From contig NZ_CP111079.1 in NCBI RefSeq assembly GCF_026278245.1, positions 2,730,501 through 2,794,500 of the forward strand: a DNA stretch of 64,000 bases. The letters run 5' to 3'. Of this stretch, positions 19,288 through 28,498 are shown one piece after another. A program made the position numbers and the translations under genes. Source of the stretch: Pontibacter kalidii. GTDB lineage: Bacteria; Bacteroidota; Bacteroidia; Cytophagales; Hymenobacteraceae. How positions within the stretch are numbered: position 1 is the stretch's first letter; each line of letters begins with the position of its first letter. The notes below the pieces were generated by a model that was given only the letters and a program-made list of their open reading frames with translations, did no database searches and was not told the DNA's origin.

Positions 19288-21192
19288 CTACTGTTTCTGT
19301 GCCCACCATAGTGGGGTTGCCACAGCGTCGGGTCCGTTCAGGAAGCTTACAGCCTGCTCATAGCCAGCAGGGTTTGTATTCTCCAGGGTGGATGGGTACT
19401 TCAGGCGCTGCGGGAAGAACTCCACCCGGCTCTCCATGTAATTTGCGGAGGTAAGGGATGGCAGGTTCGGAAGCGGGTTCTCCACAGCTGGGTTTTCAAA
19501 GAAAGGTAGCCCCAGTCTTCTATGGTCACTCCAGGCTTCCAATGGAAGCCACGGGAACTGCGCAATGTACTTCTGCGTGATGATCTTAGTCAGGTGATCA
19601 TTCTTAACCGCACCATCCTTGTACAGGTGGTTGACCGGATACTTGATAGTAGCCTCACTGGTTGCACCTGTGTACCCGTTCTCATACTTCATAGTATAAG
19701 TGGCAGAAGGTTCGGCGGTGTGTGCCCAGCTTACGGAGGTGCCGTTTCTGTTATAATCCTCTGAAGCCAGGTAACCCTTCATTGGCACGCCCCAATAATC
19801 AAAGCTGCTCTTAATACCTGCCTCATAAGCCTCTTCGGCCGACATTGGTGTATTCCAGCCACGAACAGCGGCTTCGGCGAGGAGGAAGTAGGTCTCCCAA
19901 GGCCCGAAGAAAACACGCTGGCTCTGGCTTGTTCTAAACTCCTGCGACATACGCGGGATAGTGCCTGGGTAAGAATACACCCTGTTTTTCGATCCCTTGG
20001 CTCCCCACGATCCGTTGCCGGCTGAGTTCCAGGTGTACGTGGCATCGATCTCTTTTATCACGTTGCCTGCATCATCCAGCAGCGGACGCTTCGGGTTTCT
20101 GGCATCCGTTGTCCAGGATGGATAGTTACTATAGTTGGGGTTTGTATAGTCGCCAGGGATGGCAAAGGCCTCATAAGCACGGGGATCCACGGCATATGGC
20201 AAACCATTGAACCAATAGCCAGCGGATGGATTGTTCGTCAAGGTGGCGAAATGATTTTCAAATCGCTGTCCCATCCAGTCGGCAGGTTTGATCGCATCAT
20301 GGAAAGGCTCGCCGAGCTGCTCCTCCGTCTCTATACCACCCAGGTTGAAGTAGGTGTTGAACAGTGTCTGAGACAGGTACTGCGCGTTCCACTCGCGGCT
20401 CATCACGCCAGACAGGGCGTCCCAACCCGGTTTTTCCTTCACCTTAAAGGTTTCGTCCAAGGTCAGTAGCAGGTCGTTGGTTGCAGCAGCTGCCTCAAAC
20501 TCTGCCTTTGCCTTAGCTGGGTCTACCTCGGAGAGCCTCATGGCCAGGCGCAGGCGCAGCGAGTTGGCATACCTTCTCCAGTTGGCCCAGTTGTAAGCAT
20601 AGGCAGGGTCCAATTGCTTAAGCCTATCGGGTCTTGCCACCGACTCATCAAGCTTAGCACTCGCATCCCTCAGTTCATCCAGAATAAAGTAGTAAACAGT
20701 CTTTTCATCTGAGAACTCCGGGTTCTCGCCCTGGAAGGCATTGATCGGAATGGGGCCAAAGTTGTCAGACATCTCGCTCATCAGGTATGCTCTCCAGATA
20801 CGGGCTACCTGCAGCAGGTTCTCGGTGTGAGGTTGCGTTTTGCCCGAGTTGATGTGCCCGTTGGCGACCTCAATGGCAGTGTTGGCTGCGTTCAGCCAAC
20901 CGGAAACCTGGTTATAGTAAGCACTGGTCCAGCCGTCGTTGTAGCCGCCTGCCGAAAGGGTTGAGCCCTCCTGGTAATGCGCAGCTACTTTCCAGTAAAG
21001 TATAAATGATCGCTCGGCCACGTCTGGGTTCATTTGCGCGCTAATGATGGAGTTGTTGATAAAGTACTCCACCTGCACCTGATCCGCACTTGCCGCTACG
21101 GGGTTCACGTTGATTTCTTCGAAATCGTTGCATGAGGTAAGCATCAGGCCTGTTGCCATCAGCACCCACGATTTTTTAAGTATATTTCTCAT
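19288..21192 (-). CDS. SusD-like lipoprotein 2
   Basis: Partner lipoprotein of SusC2. The lipobox is LMLTSC with Cys21, followed by NDFEEINVNPVAASADQV. This start resembles the SusD_2/RagB-like branch, and the protein is long (634 aa). Typical segments are QVARIWRAYLMSEMSDNFGPIPI, YANSLRLRLAMRLSEVDP and QRVFFGPWETYFLLAEAAVRGW. It is 21 bp after susC2. No glycosidase follows it before the strong hairpin, so this pair is an orphan SusCD, perhaps feeding on products made by enzymes from the flanking units. The ligand is unknown. Confidence 0.92.
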   Translation of the reverse strand: MRNILKKSWVLMATGLMLTSCNDFEEINVNPVAASADQVQVEYFINNSIISAQMNPDVAERSFILYWKVAAHYQEGSTLSAGGYNDGWTSAYYNQVSGWLNAANTAIEVANGHINSGKTQPHTENLLQVARIWRAYLMSEMSDNFGPIPINAFQGENPEFSDEKTVYYFILDELRDASAKLDESVARPDRLKQLDPAYAYNWANWRRYANSLRLRLAMRLSEVDPAKAKAEFEAAAATNDLLLTLDETFKVKEKPGWDALSGVMSREWNAQYLSQTLFNTYFNLGGIETEEQLGEPFHDAIKPADWMGQRFENHFATLTNNPSAGYWFNGLPYAVDPRAYEAFAIPGDYTNPNYSNYPSWTTDARNPKRPLLDDAGNVIKEIDATYTWNSAGNGSWGAKGSKNRVYSYPGTIPRMSQEFRTSQSQRVFFGPWETYFLLAEAAVRGWNTPMSAEEAYEAGIKSSFDYWGVPMKGYLASEDYNRNGTSVSWAHTAEPSATYTMKYENGYTGATSEATIKYPVNHLYKDGAVKNDHLTKIITQKYIAQFPWLPLEAWSDHRRLGLPFFENPAVENPLPNLPSLTSANYMESRVEFFPQRLKYPSTLENTNPAGYEQAVSFLNGPDAVATPLWWAQKQ

Positions 21193-21213
21193 AAAACTAA
21201 TGCAGTTAAAAGA

Positions 21214-24200
21214 TTAGAAGCCCAGCGTAAGGTTGAACAGAATAGAGCGTGTGGTTGGCATACTTCCGTTCTCAAAACCAGTTGCGTTGGAGCCAGTGGC
21301 AAACACCGATTCAGGGTCTAGTCCGTCCAGGTGGCTGGAGATGAGCCACACGTTTGTGGCTGTTATGCCAACGCTGGCTCTCTGAAGCGGCGTTTTAGAA
21401 AGCAGACCTCCTGGCAGTGCATAGCTTAAGTTCACGTTGCGCAGACGCACATTGGTTGCATCGTAAACATTGGCCTCTGTGATACCCAGGTTACCCACAC
21501 CAGCTACTGCATTCCAGTAGTTCTGTGGCGTTACTTCTGTCGTGTTTACTTGGTATTCTCCTGTAGTAGGGTCCTGTATCACACCTTCCACTACAAAGCT
21601 TTCACGGCCTCCGTCACGCAGCGTGGCGAGAGATGTACCGTTGCGCTGCATGCTAGCAAGTGTTCCAGCGAAGATCTCGCCTCCGATGCGGGCATCTACT
21701 TGGAAGGAAAGGCCCAGGCCTTTATAACGCAGTGTGTTGGTAACACCCAACAGTGCATCCGCCTGCTGGTTGCCCAGTCTCACACCCTGCTCTCCTACCA
21801 GTGGCAATCCTGCGCTGCTCAGCAGCAATTGGCCAAAGTATGGACTTTCCGAATCATCTACTCTGCTGAACGTGCTGCCGTAGATCTCGCCATACTCGCC
21901 GCCAACTACTGCATTTACACGCACATCATCGAAGCCTCCCAACTGATAGATCTCGATATCCTCATACAGTTCCTCCACTGTGTTGCGGTTTCTGGAGAAG
22001 TTACCGCTGATGTTCCAGTTAAAACCGGTCGAGTTTCTGATGATGTCGGCATCTACCATCAACTCTATACCCTTGTTCTGGATATCACCAGCATTGATAA
22101 TTCTTCCGCTGTAACCGCTGAGCGGGTCCATTGGCAGCGTAATAAGCTGGTTTGTAGCGTTAGACTTATAAACTGTAAAGTCAAAGCCAATCCGGCTGTC
22201 AAAGAAACGCGCCTCCAAACCGGCTTCGTACGACTTAATCAGCTCATTTTTAACATTTGAGTTGTAAAGGGTGGGATTTCTGCCTGCCGTCGGGTTGCCA
22301 TTTGGGTCTTTTCCTATCCAGTAGGTGTTGTAAAGCTCGTAAGGCTGAAGGCCGTTTCCTACCTCTGCATAAGAGGCTCTTAGTTTACCGTAGGTCAACC
22401 AGGCCGGAAGTGTAGCTCCAGTGGTCTCCAGCATATCGGTGAACACGTAAGAGGCGCTCACGGACGGGTAGAAGAACGAGCGGTTGTCTTCGCTCAGGGT
22501 AGAAGCCCAGTCGTTGCGGAAGGTCGCATCCAGGAACAGGTAGCCGTCCCAGTTAAACTGCACCATACCGTATACTGAGTTGATTTTCTGCTCGCGATAG
22601 TCCTGGCCTATGGTAGGATTAGATCTGCCGTTGTTCAGGGAGAACAGGTTTGGCACTTCCAGTTCGCCAGCGTTGCCGCTGATAGAGCTGAACTTCTGCG
22701 CCATCAGGTTACCACCCAATGTCACCATACCACCCAGTCTGCCGATCACGTTATCGCGCTGTGCCGTGATGAGTGTGCTGTAGTTGGTCTCCATGAAGTT
22801 CTGCTTGCCCAGGCTGTATCTTCCGGATGGTGTCTGTGGGCTGCCGCCGTAGAGTTTGCTCTCGACAGTAGTATAGTGCATGTCCGCACCACCTTTAATC
22901 TCAGCACTCAACCAGTCCGTAAAGTCATACTTCACGGAACCATTCATGATAAACCTGTCTCTTAAATCCTGGTTCAGGTTATACCTGCTGTTCCAGTAAG
23001 GGTTCATCTGGCTGCTGGAGCCGTACCAGATCATGTTGCCATTCTCATCAACCGCCCGCTCAAAGTCACGGATGTCTATGGAGCGTGGCAGGCCGAATAG
23101 CGTTCCGAAGGAGTTGTTAGGGTTGTTACCCCCGATTGGCCGGTTCTCGGCGTCAGTCTTTGTATACTGCACCTTGGTGTCCGTGGTCCAGCGCTCCGCC
23201 TTGCCGAAATGGCTGACAGCTCTGGCCGTCAGGCTGGTTCTGCTTAGCTTCACGCCCGGCGACACTCCTTCGTTGTCAAACTTATTGAAGGACGTGTAAA
23301 CAGAGGTGTTGTTGTACTGCTGCTGGAACGAAACGTTCTGGCTGGAGTAAAGTCCTTTTCCAAAGAAGTTATCGATGTTGTCATAAATGCGAAGCGGCAC
23401 ATTTTCGCCTCTCCAGTTCTCCACGGTCTGCCCATCGGCTCTTGGGCCCCAGCTAGCGCCAGATATTGGATCATAGCTACCCTCCGAACCCTGGCCGAAG
23501 GTATCCTGCAGTTCTGGATAGGTAAAAATCTCGTCGTAGCCAACGGTAGAGGAGATCGTGATACCCAGCCCGTCCTGCGGCTTGCCAGACTTCGTGGTGA
23601 TCAGGATAACGCCGTTACCCGCTCTTGAGCCATAGAGAGCCGCCGCAGACGCTCCCTTCAGCACAGATATACTTGCTATATCTTCTGCGTTAATATCGGC
23701 AAGACCGTTACCCATGTCCAGGCCCGGGTTCCAGTAGTCGTTGTTGTTTCTTCCGGTAAAGTTGTCGATCGGAATACCGTCTACCACGATCAGCGGCTGG
23801 TTATCCCCTGTAAGGGAGTTGTTACCGCGAAGGAGGATCTTGGAGGAACCTCCCGGGCCGTTGCTGGAGCGCGTGATCTGCAGACCAGCCACCTTACCCG
23901 TCAGGGCATTTGCTAGGTTAGCCTCTCTCGCCTCCACCAGCTCCCCGCCGCCAACTTCCTGCATGGCATATCCCAGCGATTTCTTCTCGCGCTCAATCCC
24001 CAGAGCTGTCACCACTACCTCGCTGAGCTGGCTGCTGCTGCTTCCCAGCGTAATATTGAGCGTGTTGCTTGTCCCAACACTTACTTCCTTGGAGTCAAAA
24101 CCTAAGGAGTTTACCACCAGAACAGCCCCCTCAGCCACTGAAAGGCTGAACGTGCCGTCGTCACCGGTGGTCGTTCCGGTCGTAGTTCCCTTTACCTGTA

Positions 24201-24339
24201 CCGACGCATAAGGCAAAGGAGTTCCCTTGTCATCTTTCACTGTACCAGTGATGGTCCGTTTCTGCTGCGCGAACGCCAATCCTGTAAACAGGCACAGGAG
24301 CAAACAAAGCACGAACTGCTTAGTAATCATTTTCCTCAT
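21214..24339 (-). CDS. SusC/RagA TonB-dependent transporter 2
   Basis: Outer-membrane TonB-dependent oligosaccharide importer. The signal peptide (about 1-25, ends LAFAQQ) leads directly into a regulatory-like domain (TITGTVKDDKGTPLPYASVQV...GDDGTFSLSV). The plug has EVVVTALGIEREKKSLGYAMQEV, a variant of the usual VVVVGYG, and SISVLKGASAAALYGSRAGNGVI. The barrel ends SILFNLTLGF. At 1041 aa it is complete. It starts 68 bp after the ROK gene and shares that gap with a TGTATTACA site also found at the GntR gene, so both regulators may act here. Confidence 0.96.
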   Translation of the reverse strand: MRKMITKQFVLCLLLCLFTGLAFAQQKRTITGTVKDDKGTPLPYASVQVKGTTTGTTTGDDGTFSLSVAEGAVLVVNSLGFDSKEVSVGTSNTLNITLGSSSSQLSEVVVTALGIEREKKSLGYAMQEVGGGELVEAREANLANALTGKVAGLQITRSSNGPGGSSKILLRGNNSLTGDNQPLIVVDGIPIDNFTGRNNNDYWNPGLDMGNGLADINAEDIASISVLKGASAAALYGSRAGNGVILITTKSGKPQDGLGITISSTVGYDEIFTYPELQDTFGQGSEGSYDPISGASWGPRADGQTVENWRGENVPLRIYDNIDNFFGKGLYSSQNVSFQQQYNNTSVYTSFNKFDNEGVSPGVKLSRTSLTARAVSHFGKAERWTTDTKVQYTKTDAENRPIGGNNPNNSFGTLFGLPRSIDIRDFERAVDENGNMIWYGSSSQMNPYWNSRYNLNQDLRDRFIMNGSVKYDFTDWLSAEIKGGADMHYTTVESKLYGGSPQTPSGRYSLGKQNFMETNYSTLITAQRDNVIGRLGGMVTLGGNLMAQKFSSISGNAGELEVPNLFSLNNGRSNPTIGQDYREQKINSVYGMVQFNWDGYLFLDATFRNDWASTLSEDNRSFFYPSVSASYVFTDMLETTGATLPAWLTYGKLRASYAEVGNGLQPYELYNTYWIGKDPNGNPTAGRNPTLYNSNVKNELIKSYEAGLEARFFDSRIGFDFTVYKSNATNQLITLPMDPLSGYSGRIINAGDIQNKGIELMVDADIIRNSTGFNWNISGNFSRNRNTVEELYEDIEIYQLGGFDDVRVNAVVGGEYGEIYGSTFSRVDDSESPYFGQLLLSSAGLPLVGEQGVRLGNQQADALLGVTNTLRYKGLGLSFQVDARIGGEIFAGTLASMQRNGTSLATLRDGGRESFVVEGVIQDPTTGEYQVNTTEVTPQNYWNAVAGVGNLGITEANVYDATNVRLRNVNLSYALPGGLLSKTPLQRASVGITATNVWLISSHLDGLDPESVFATGSNATGFENGSMPTTRSILFNLTLGF

Positions 24340-24379
24340 AGAAAACAGTTTTGATTGTGAAATTTTTTGTAACCCTTAT

Positions 24380-24394
24380 TCATGTAATACAAGG
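24380..24394 (-). promoter_or_regulatory. Candidate GntR-type operator upstream of susC2
   Basis: In minus orientation 24382-24391 reads TGTATTACAT, ten bases identical to the core of the palindrome in front of susC3. It fits the GntR-family pattern GT-A-T-T-AC. It lies between the ROK gene stop and the susC2 start. Confidence 0.5.
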
Positions 24395-24407
24395 CTTATC
24401 TATCGGG

Positions 24408-25625
24408 CTAAACCGCCTGATGATTGCCTGCCGTTTTGCCCTTTCCAAGGCTTAAGGTGTCGTAATGCTCCATAACCAGCGCCGCTGCGCCAATTATTTC
24501 CGCCTGGTATCCGATTGTTGAGATTTTGATTTCTGTGTCTTCAGCGATTTTAGGAATGCAGTGCTCGTTGATTGCCTGTTGGAGAGGGGCCATCCAAAGT
24601 TTGCCGGCCACAGACCCCCTGCCACTTAGCACGATGAGCTCCGGGTTAAGAAGATGTATAAGTGTGGCCACGCCCCTTCCTATGTTATAGGCTGTTTCGG
24701 AGAACAACTCGATGGCGAAGCGGTCTCCCTTCAGGGCAGCCTCCATAATAGCATTAGATGTGGCTTCCATATCATCGAGCGTGAGCCCCTGCAGCATCGA
24801 TACCCTGCCGGACTTTAGCCCCTCTACCGCCCGTTCCGCTACCACCACCAGTGAGGTCTCGGTTTCCAAGCAGCCGCTCTTGCCACAGCTGCACATCTTG
24901 TTGTTCATGAAGATGGGGATGTGGCTGAACTCGCCGGCAAAGCCGTTGTGCCCCCGAAACAAGGCCCCGTTCAATACCATGCCCAGGCCTATACCCCACC
25001 CAATGCTCAGCACCATCACGTTCTGCCTGTCCTTGGCGGTACCCAACTTGTGCTCGGCCAGGGCGACCAGGCTCGAGTCGTTGTCGATCACAACCGGGAG
25101 GTTTATCTCAGACTCCAGGTACGTGACCAGGCTGACCTGCCCATTATTGAGAAATGAGTGATTGACTCCTTTAACCACATCCACAAACCCTGGCATACCG
25201 ATTCCCACTCCGATGATCTTGTCAGTCGGAACGCCTGCCTGCGCTATAAATTGTGTGAGATGAAGGGCTAGCTGCTGCAGGGCATCGGGGTTGTTGGCCA
25301 GTGGCAACTCCACCTTTTGGACTTCCCCTATGTAGTTGTTGTGCATGTCGAGCAGGGCGATGCGTGTTATGAGCTGATCCATCGCCACGGACACCATGTA
25401 CATTAAATCAGGCCTTAAGGAGTACATCTGCGGCCGCCTGCCACCGGTGGAGAGGGCATAGCCTTTCTCGACCACCGTTCCCTCGTTCACTAACTCACCA
25501 AGCAGGCGTGCGGTAAGAGGTACACTCTTACCAGTAAGGGTGCTGAGGTCAGCACAGGACAGCTCACCGGCAAAGTATAGATGCTTTGCGATGTTCCTCT
25601 TATAAGCAACCTGTTTGTCAAACAT
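24408..25625 (-). CDS. ROK-family transcriptional regulator (NagC/Mlc type)
   Basis: DNA-binding sugar sensor, cytoplasmic. An N-terminal winged helix covers about residues 8-65 (LSCADLSTLTGKSVPLTARLLGELVNEG). The ROK domain follows with GVGIGMPGFVD near 139-149, DNDSSLVALAEHKLGT near 181-196, SIGWGIGLGMVLNG, GEFSH at 231-235 and the zinc motif C-S-C-G-K-S-G-C (Cys245, Cys247, Cys252). The HTH domain and 405-aa length make it a repressor or activator, not a sugar kinase. GlcNAc or GlcNAc-6-P is a sensible ligand because the neighbouring enzymes liberate GlcNAc. It precedes susC2 in the same direction with a 68-bp gap and may be cotranscribed. Confidence 0.93.
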   Translation of the reverse strand: MFDKQVAYKRNIAKHLYFAGELSCADLSTLTGKSVPLTARLLGELVNEGTVVEKGYALSTGGRRPQMYSLRPDLMYMVSVAMDQLITRIALLDMHNNYIGEVQKVELPLANNPDALQQLALHLTQFIAQAGVPTDKIIGVGIGMPGFVDVVKGVNHSFLNNGQVSLVTYLESEINLPVVIDNDSSLVALAEHKLGTAKDRQNVMVLSIGWGIGLGMVLNGALFRGHNGFAGEFSHIPIFMNNKMCSCGKSGCLETETSLVVVAERAVEGLKSGRVSMLQGLTLDDMEATSNAIMEAALKGDRFAIELFSETAYNIGRGVATLIHLLNPELIVLSGRGSVAGKLWMAPLQQAINEHCIPKIAEDTEIKISTIGYQAEIIGAAALVMEHYDTLSLGKGKTAGNHQAV

Positions 25626-25932
25626 CAGATGGAAGATATTATCTTTTTGAGGCCTTCTTTACGAAATTGTTACCAAAGTAGGTGGACTTTCTTTAATAAA
25701 AAAATACTTTAAAGAAATTTTTAAAAAGTTTTACGGTCTTTGAGTAATTAATCACCCTTGCCTTTTACCATGATAATTTGGATTTAAATAAGTAAACTAA
25801 AGGATGTAAACGCACACGCAAACAGGTAAACAAGAGAAAAACCAGAGACGGCACTACAGATTTAAGCTGATATTATTAAAAAATAAATAGATAGCTGTAC
25901 AGAGATGGAAGGAGGTGTTTGACGTAAGACCC
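25626..25932. promoter_or_regulatory. ROK gene leader with inverted repeat
   Basis: This non-coding stretch lies upstream of the ROK gene. TTTCTTTAA at 25688-25696 and TTAAAGAAA at 25709-25717 form a perfect 9-bp inverted repeat with a 12-nt AT-rich spacer, 63 bp before the start codon. The size and AT-richness suit a ROK-type operator, perhaps for autoregulation. No ORF is evident. Confidence 0.4.
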
Positions 25933-25973
25933 AAAAAAAAGCCGCCCGCGAACAAGGTGCTCGCAGGCGGCGG
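25933..25973 (-). terminator. Intrinsic terminator after the PNGase F-like gene
   Basis: GCCGCCCGCGA at 25941-25951 pairs with TCGCAGGCGGC at 25961-25971 (one mismatch). In minus-strand RNA the stem is followed by eight U residues. It lies 26 bp after the stop at 25999 and ends the sialoglycan unit. Confidence 0.88.
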
Positions 25974-25998
25974 TAGACAACGTATAGTTTGTGAGAAA

Positions 25999-27936
25999 TT
26001 ACTCTTTCAGGCGGATGCGCTTCTTGAACTTCTCTTCCCCGTCAACAAATACTTTTAGGTAAAAGCGGCCTTTCGGGTGCTGGCTCAGGTCGTAGGTGAA
26101 GACGCCTTCCTTTAGCTGCTCATACTTCTGCTCCAGTACCACCTCATCGCCCGGGTCGGTTACGATCTGCACCAGCACGTCGTGCGGCAGGTTAGCATAA
26201 TAGTCGAAGGTGGTGGTATCGTTGGTGCGGGTGGGGTATAAGCCGAAGGAGGTCTGGTCAGTAACTGGCGCTACGGGCGTTCCTACCTCAAAGGCATAGC
26301 GCACCGAGGAACCGAAGTCAGACTCAAAATCCTGCAGCATGGCCCCGTCTTTATTCAGCAGGCGCACCTTGCCCCTGCCGCCGCGCGGGTTGGCCCAGAA
26401 CTCCAGGCCATTTCCGCCGGTGTCCTGAAGGACAAACTCATAGTTGCCATTAGTCAGCTGCACCGTGTCGCGGTATAGGGTATTCGCCTTCAGGGTTCCG
26501 GCGACTCTCTCCTGAATAACTTTGCCCTCTCTGTCTTTGAGCACGTAGCTGTTTTGATCCGGCTGGTTGTTTGTCATCAGGTATACGACCATGGTTCCCT
26601 CCTGCCTTGGTACCGCCTCGAAGGCGCTGGCCATTTTATTATCGGCCGCATACTTGTCTTTTTTACCGTTTGGCCGCTGCAACTCTACTTCAAAGGTGTT
26701 CTGCCCTACGTTGCTCTCTATTTCGCCCGGCAGGGCGATCACGGTGTAGCCTGCGGGCTGCAGGCTGCCGGTCCAGTTATACTTCTTCTTGCCAAAGCCC
26801 CTGGTGCCGTAGCTAATTTGCAGGCTGGTAAGCGGCGCTGCTCCCATGTTGCGCACTACGATCTGCGGCTGCACATTGGCTGGATTCTGGCGACGGTGGG
26901 CATCTTTCAGCGACGGGCGGATGATGTCGGTTAGGGCCACATCGTTTTTAGCAGCGGGCTTTTTATACTGTATGACGTACGCGGTGATGTATTCGTCGGC
27001 GCTTGGCTCCGTGGAAGTATAATCCTCCATGTTGATGTCTACCGTGTGCTGGGAGCCGGGCTTTACGGGCAGGTCAAACAGGTCAGGTTGCATCAGGTCG
27101 CCGGGGCACCAGTCGGCGCGGTCGTACACCCAGGTGCCAGCCTGCGGATAGAGCGGATTCTCTCCGCACTTCTTCCAGATGTCTCTCCTGTCTACCAGTT
27201 TCTCGTCGAAGTATACTTCCCTGTACTTGCTGCAAAACTCAGCGCAGTTGTCAGGCTTGTCCATGCCGTGGCCAGTCTGCACCACGCGCAGGCGGGCGAA
27301 CGCAGCATTTTTATCGGCTTTAAACGTAGTGGGCTTCAGCGCATTCTCGATTGGGTTGGCAGGGTCGCCGTAGCGGTAAGCCCCGTCGTAGATCTTCTGG
27401 ATGGAAATAGGCTCCCAGGCCGGTTTCCCCTTCACGACCTCGAAATCCAGCGTCACGGTCCAGCCACGGTCCTCATTGGGCTCCCAGCCGGTGTGGTTAT
27501 ACTCTATCTCCACGCTATCGCGCAGCAGCAGGCTGAAATCGGTGACGTCCACCTCCCAGTCAAAAGTCCATTCCTTGCCGAAGGCCCCACCATAGGGCGT
27601 CAGCATGCGCCCGATCTCAATGTCCTGCGACGCGCCTTTTTTGCCTCCGGTTCTACGAATGGTGATGTGGTCTTTATAATCCCAGTCGGCGCAGCGCATG
27701 TTGTCGGGGCAGCCCAGGCGCAGCTTCAGTTTTATACTTCTAATGTCCTCGCCTTTGGACGGGAAAACGCCCCAGGCTTTGTAGCGGTTATTGCCCTGGC
27801 TCGGGTCGGTTACCACCGTCATGCGGTTGTGCGTGACCACATTTAAGGTATCGGAGGCGTGGGTTTGGAGGGTGATGATGGAAAGCATGGCGGTCAGGGT
27901 GTAAAGCCATACTTTGCGGATAATTTTATACTTCAT
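25999..27936 (-). CDS. PNGase F-like peptide:N-glycosidase with T9SS-type C-terminal domain
   Basis: Predicted secreted amidase that frees N-glycans from Asn. The signal peptide ends at residue 27 (QTHA). PNGase F blocks are recognisable from memory of the Elizabethkingia enzyme: GCPDNMRCADWD at 75-86 (Asp86 equals catalytic Asp60), EIGRMLTPYG at 107-116, EVDVTDF at 128-134, CAEFC at 231-235 (Glu233 equals Glu206) and YDRADWCPGD at 271-280. The Glu118 position appears to be His148 (YNHTGW). About 320 extra residues follow, including a middle beta-rich part and a last 80 residues (LYPTRTNDTTTFDYY...GRFYLKVFVDGEEKFKKRI) shaped like a type IX secretion sorting domain. It is the last gene of the sialoglycan run. 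Confidence 0.82.
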   Translation of the reverse strand: MKYKIIRKVWLYTLTAMLSIITLQTHASDTLNVVTHNRMTVVTDPSQGNNRYKAWGVFPSKGEDIRSIKLKLRLGCPDNMRCADWDYKDHITIRRTGGKKGASQDIEIGRMLTPYGGAFGKEWTFDWEVDVTDFSLLLRDSVEIEYNHTGWEPNEDRGWTVTLDFEVVKGKPAWEPISIQKIYDGAYRYGDPANPIENALKPTTFKADKNAAFARLRVVQTGHGMDKPDNCAEFCSKYREVYFDEKLVDRRDIWKKCGENPLYPQAGTWVYDRADWCPGDLMQPDLFDLPVKPGSQHTVDINMEDYTSTEPSADEYITAYVIQYKKPAAKNDVALTDIIRPSLKDAHRRQNPANVQPQIVVRNMGAAPLTSLQISYGTRGFGKKKYNWTGSLQPAGYTVIALPGEIESNVGQNTFEVELQRPNGKKDKYAADNKMASAFEAVPRQEGTMVVYLMTNNQPDQNSYVLKDREGKVIQERVAGTLKANTLYRDTVQLTNGNYEFVLQDTGGNGLEFWANPRGGRGKVRLLNKDGAMLQDFESDFGSSVRYAFEVGTPVAPVTDQTSFGLYPTRTNDTTTFDYYANLPHDVLVQIVTDPGDEVVLEQKYEQLKEGVFTYDLSQHPKGRFYLKVFVDGEEKFKKRIRLKE

Positions 27937-28498
27937 TTTTAGGGTTTTTATACTTTGCTTTTTGTGTTGCTAATGTCACTGGCGCAAGTCTGCAGACTTA
28001 TGTCGCCTATCGCTGGCGCGAGTTTGTAACTCGTGCCTCTCTATAATCCGACTACCTCTAGAGCCGTCTTTTGTACTTCTGCTATACTTCATACTTCTCT
28101 GGCGCAAGCATCCGCTTGTGCCTCTCTTAGGACCTGCTTCCTGCAACTGGAACCAGGCTATCCTTACTAGCTACTGTTCATCCTCCAGACTTACAAACCT
28201 ACAGTTGTATTTCCGGCTTTGGTGCTCTCAAGCCCGAAAGGGCTCGTCTTCCCGCATCGCGCTGCTTTCGCTTCCTTTGCTCCTACGTCGCAATGCCTCG
28301 CTCACGCTCGGCACCGGAACCTCTCGAGGCGCTCAACGGAAAGACTGGGAATAGCATCGATAGCTTTTGCCCTTGCCGTCATTTCAATCCTCGGGGAGAG
28401 ATCTATCCGAATTCTAAATATTTCAATACTTGACCTCTTTTGTCTTTTGTCAAATAGTCCTTTGTCTAAAACTTGCTTGTCTACAGCTCTTCCCCCGC
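27937..28498. repeat. Gap with REP-like palindromes, cluster 2, and a GC-rich insert
   Basis: A 562-bp stretch without a credible gene. Three REP-like units lie at 27981-28007 (GGCGCAAGTCTGCAGACTTATG), 28015-28037 (GGCGCGAGTTTGTAACTCGTGCC form) and 28101-28122 (GGCGCAAG...CTTGTGCC). A GC-rich segment (about 28225-28345) starts with a GNRA-tipped hairpin AGCCC-GAAA-GGGCT at 28231-28244. Copies of the CTTTTGTCAAA repeat lie at 28437-28465. Short ORFs here have no recognisable content. Confidence 0.65.

Noticed and set aside
24408..25625. ROK sugar kinase (GlcNAc kinase)
   Set aside because: It has an N-terminal winged helix and the 405-aa length of ROK regulators.
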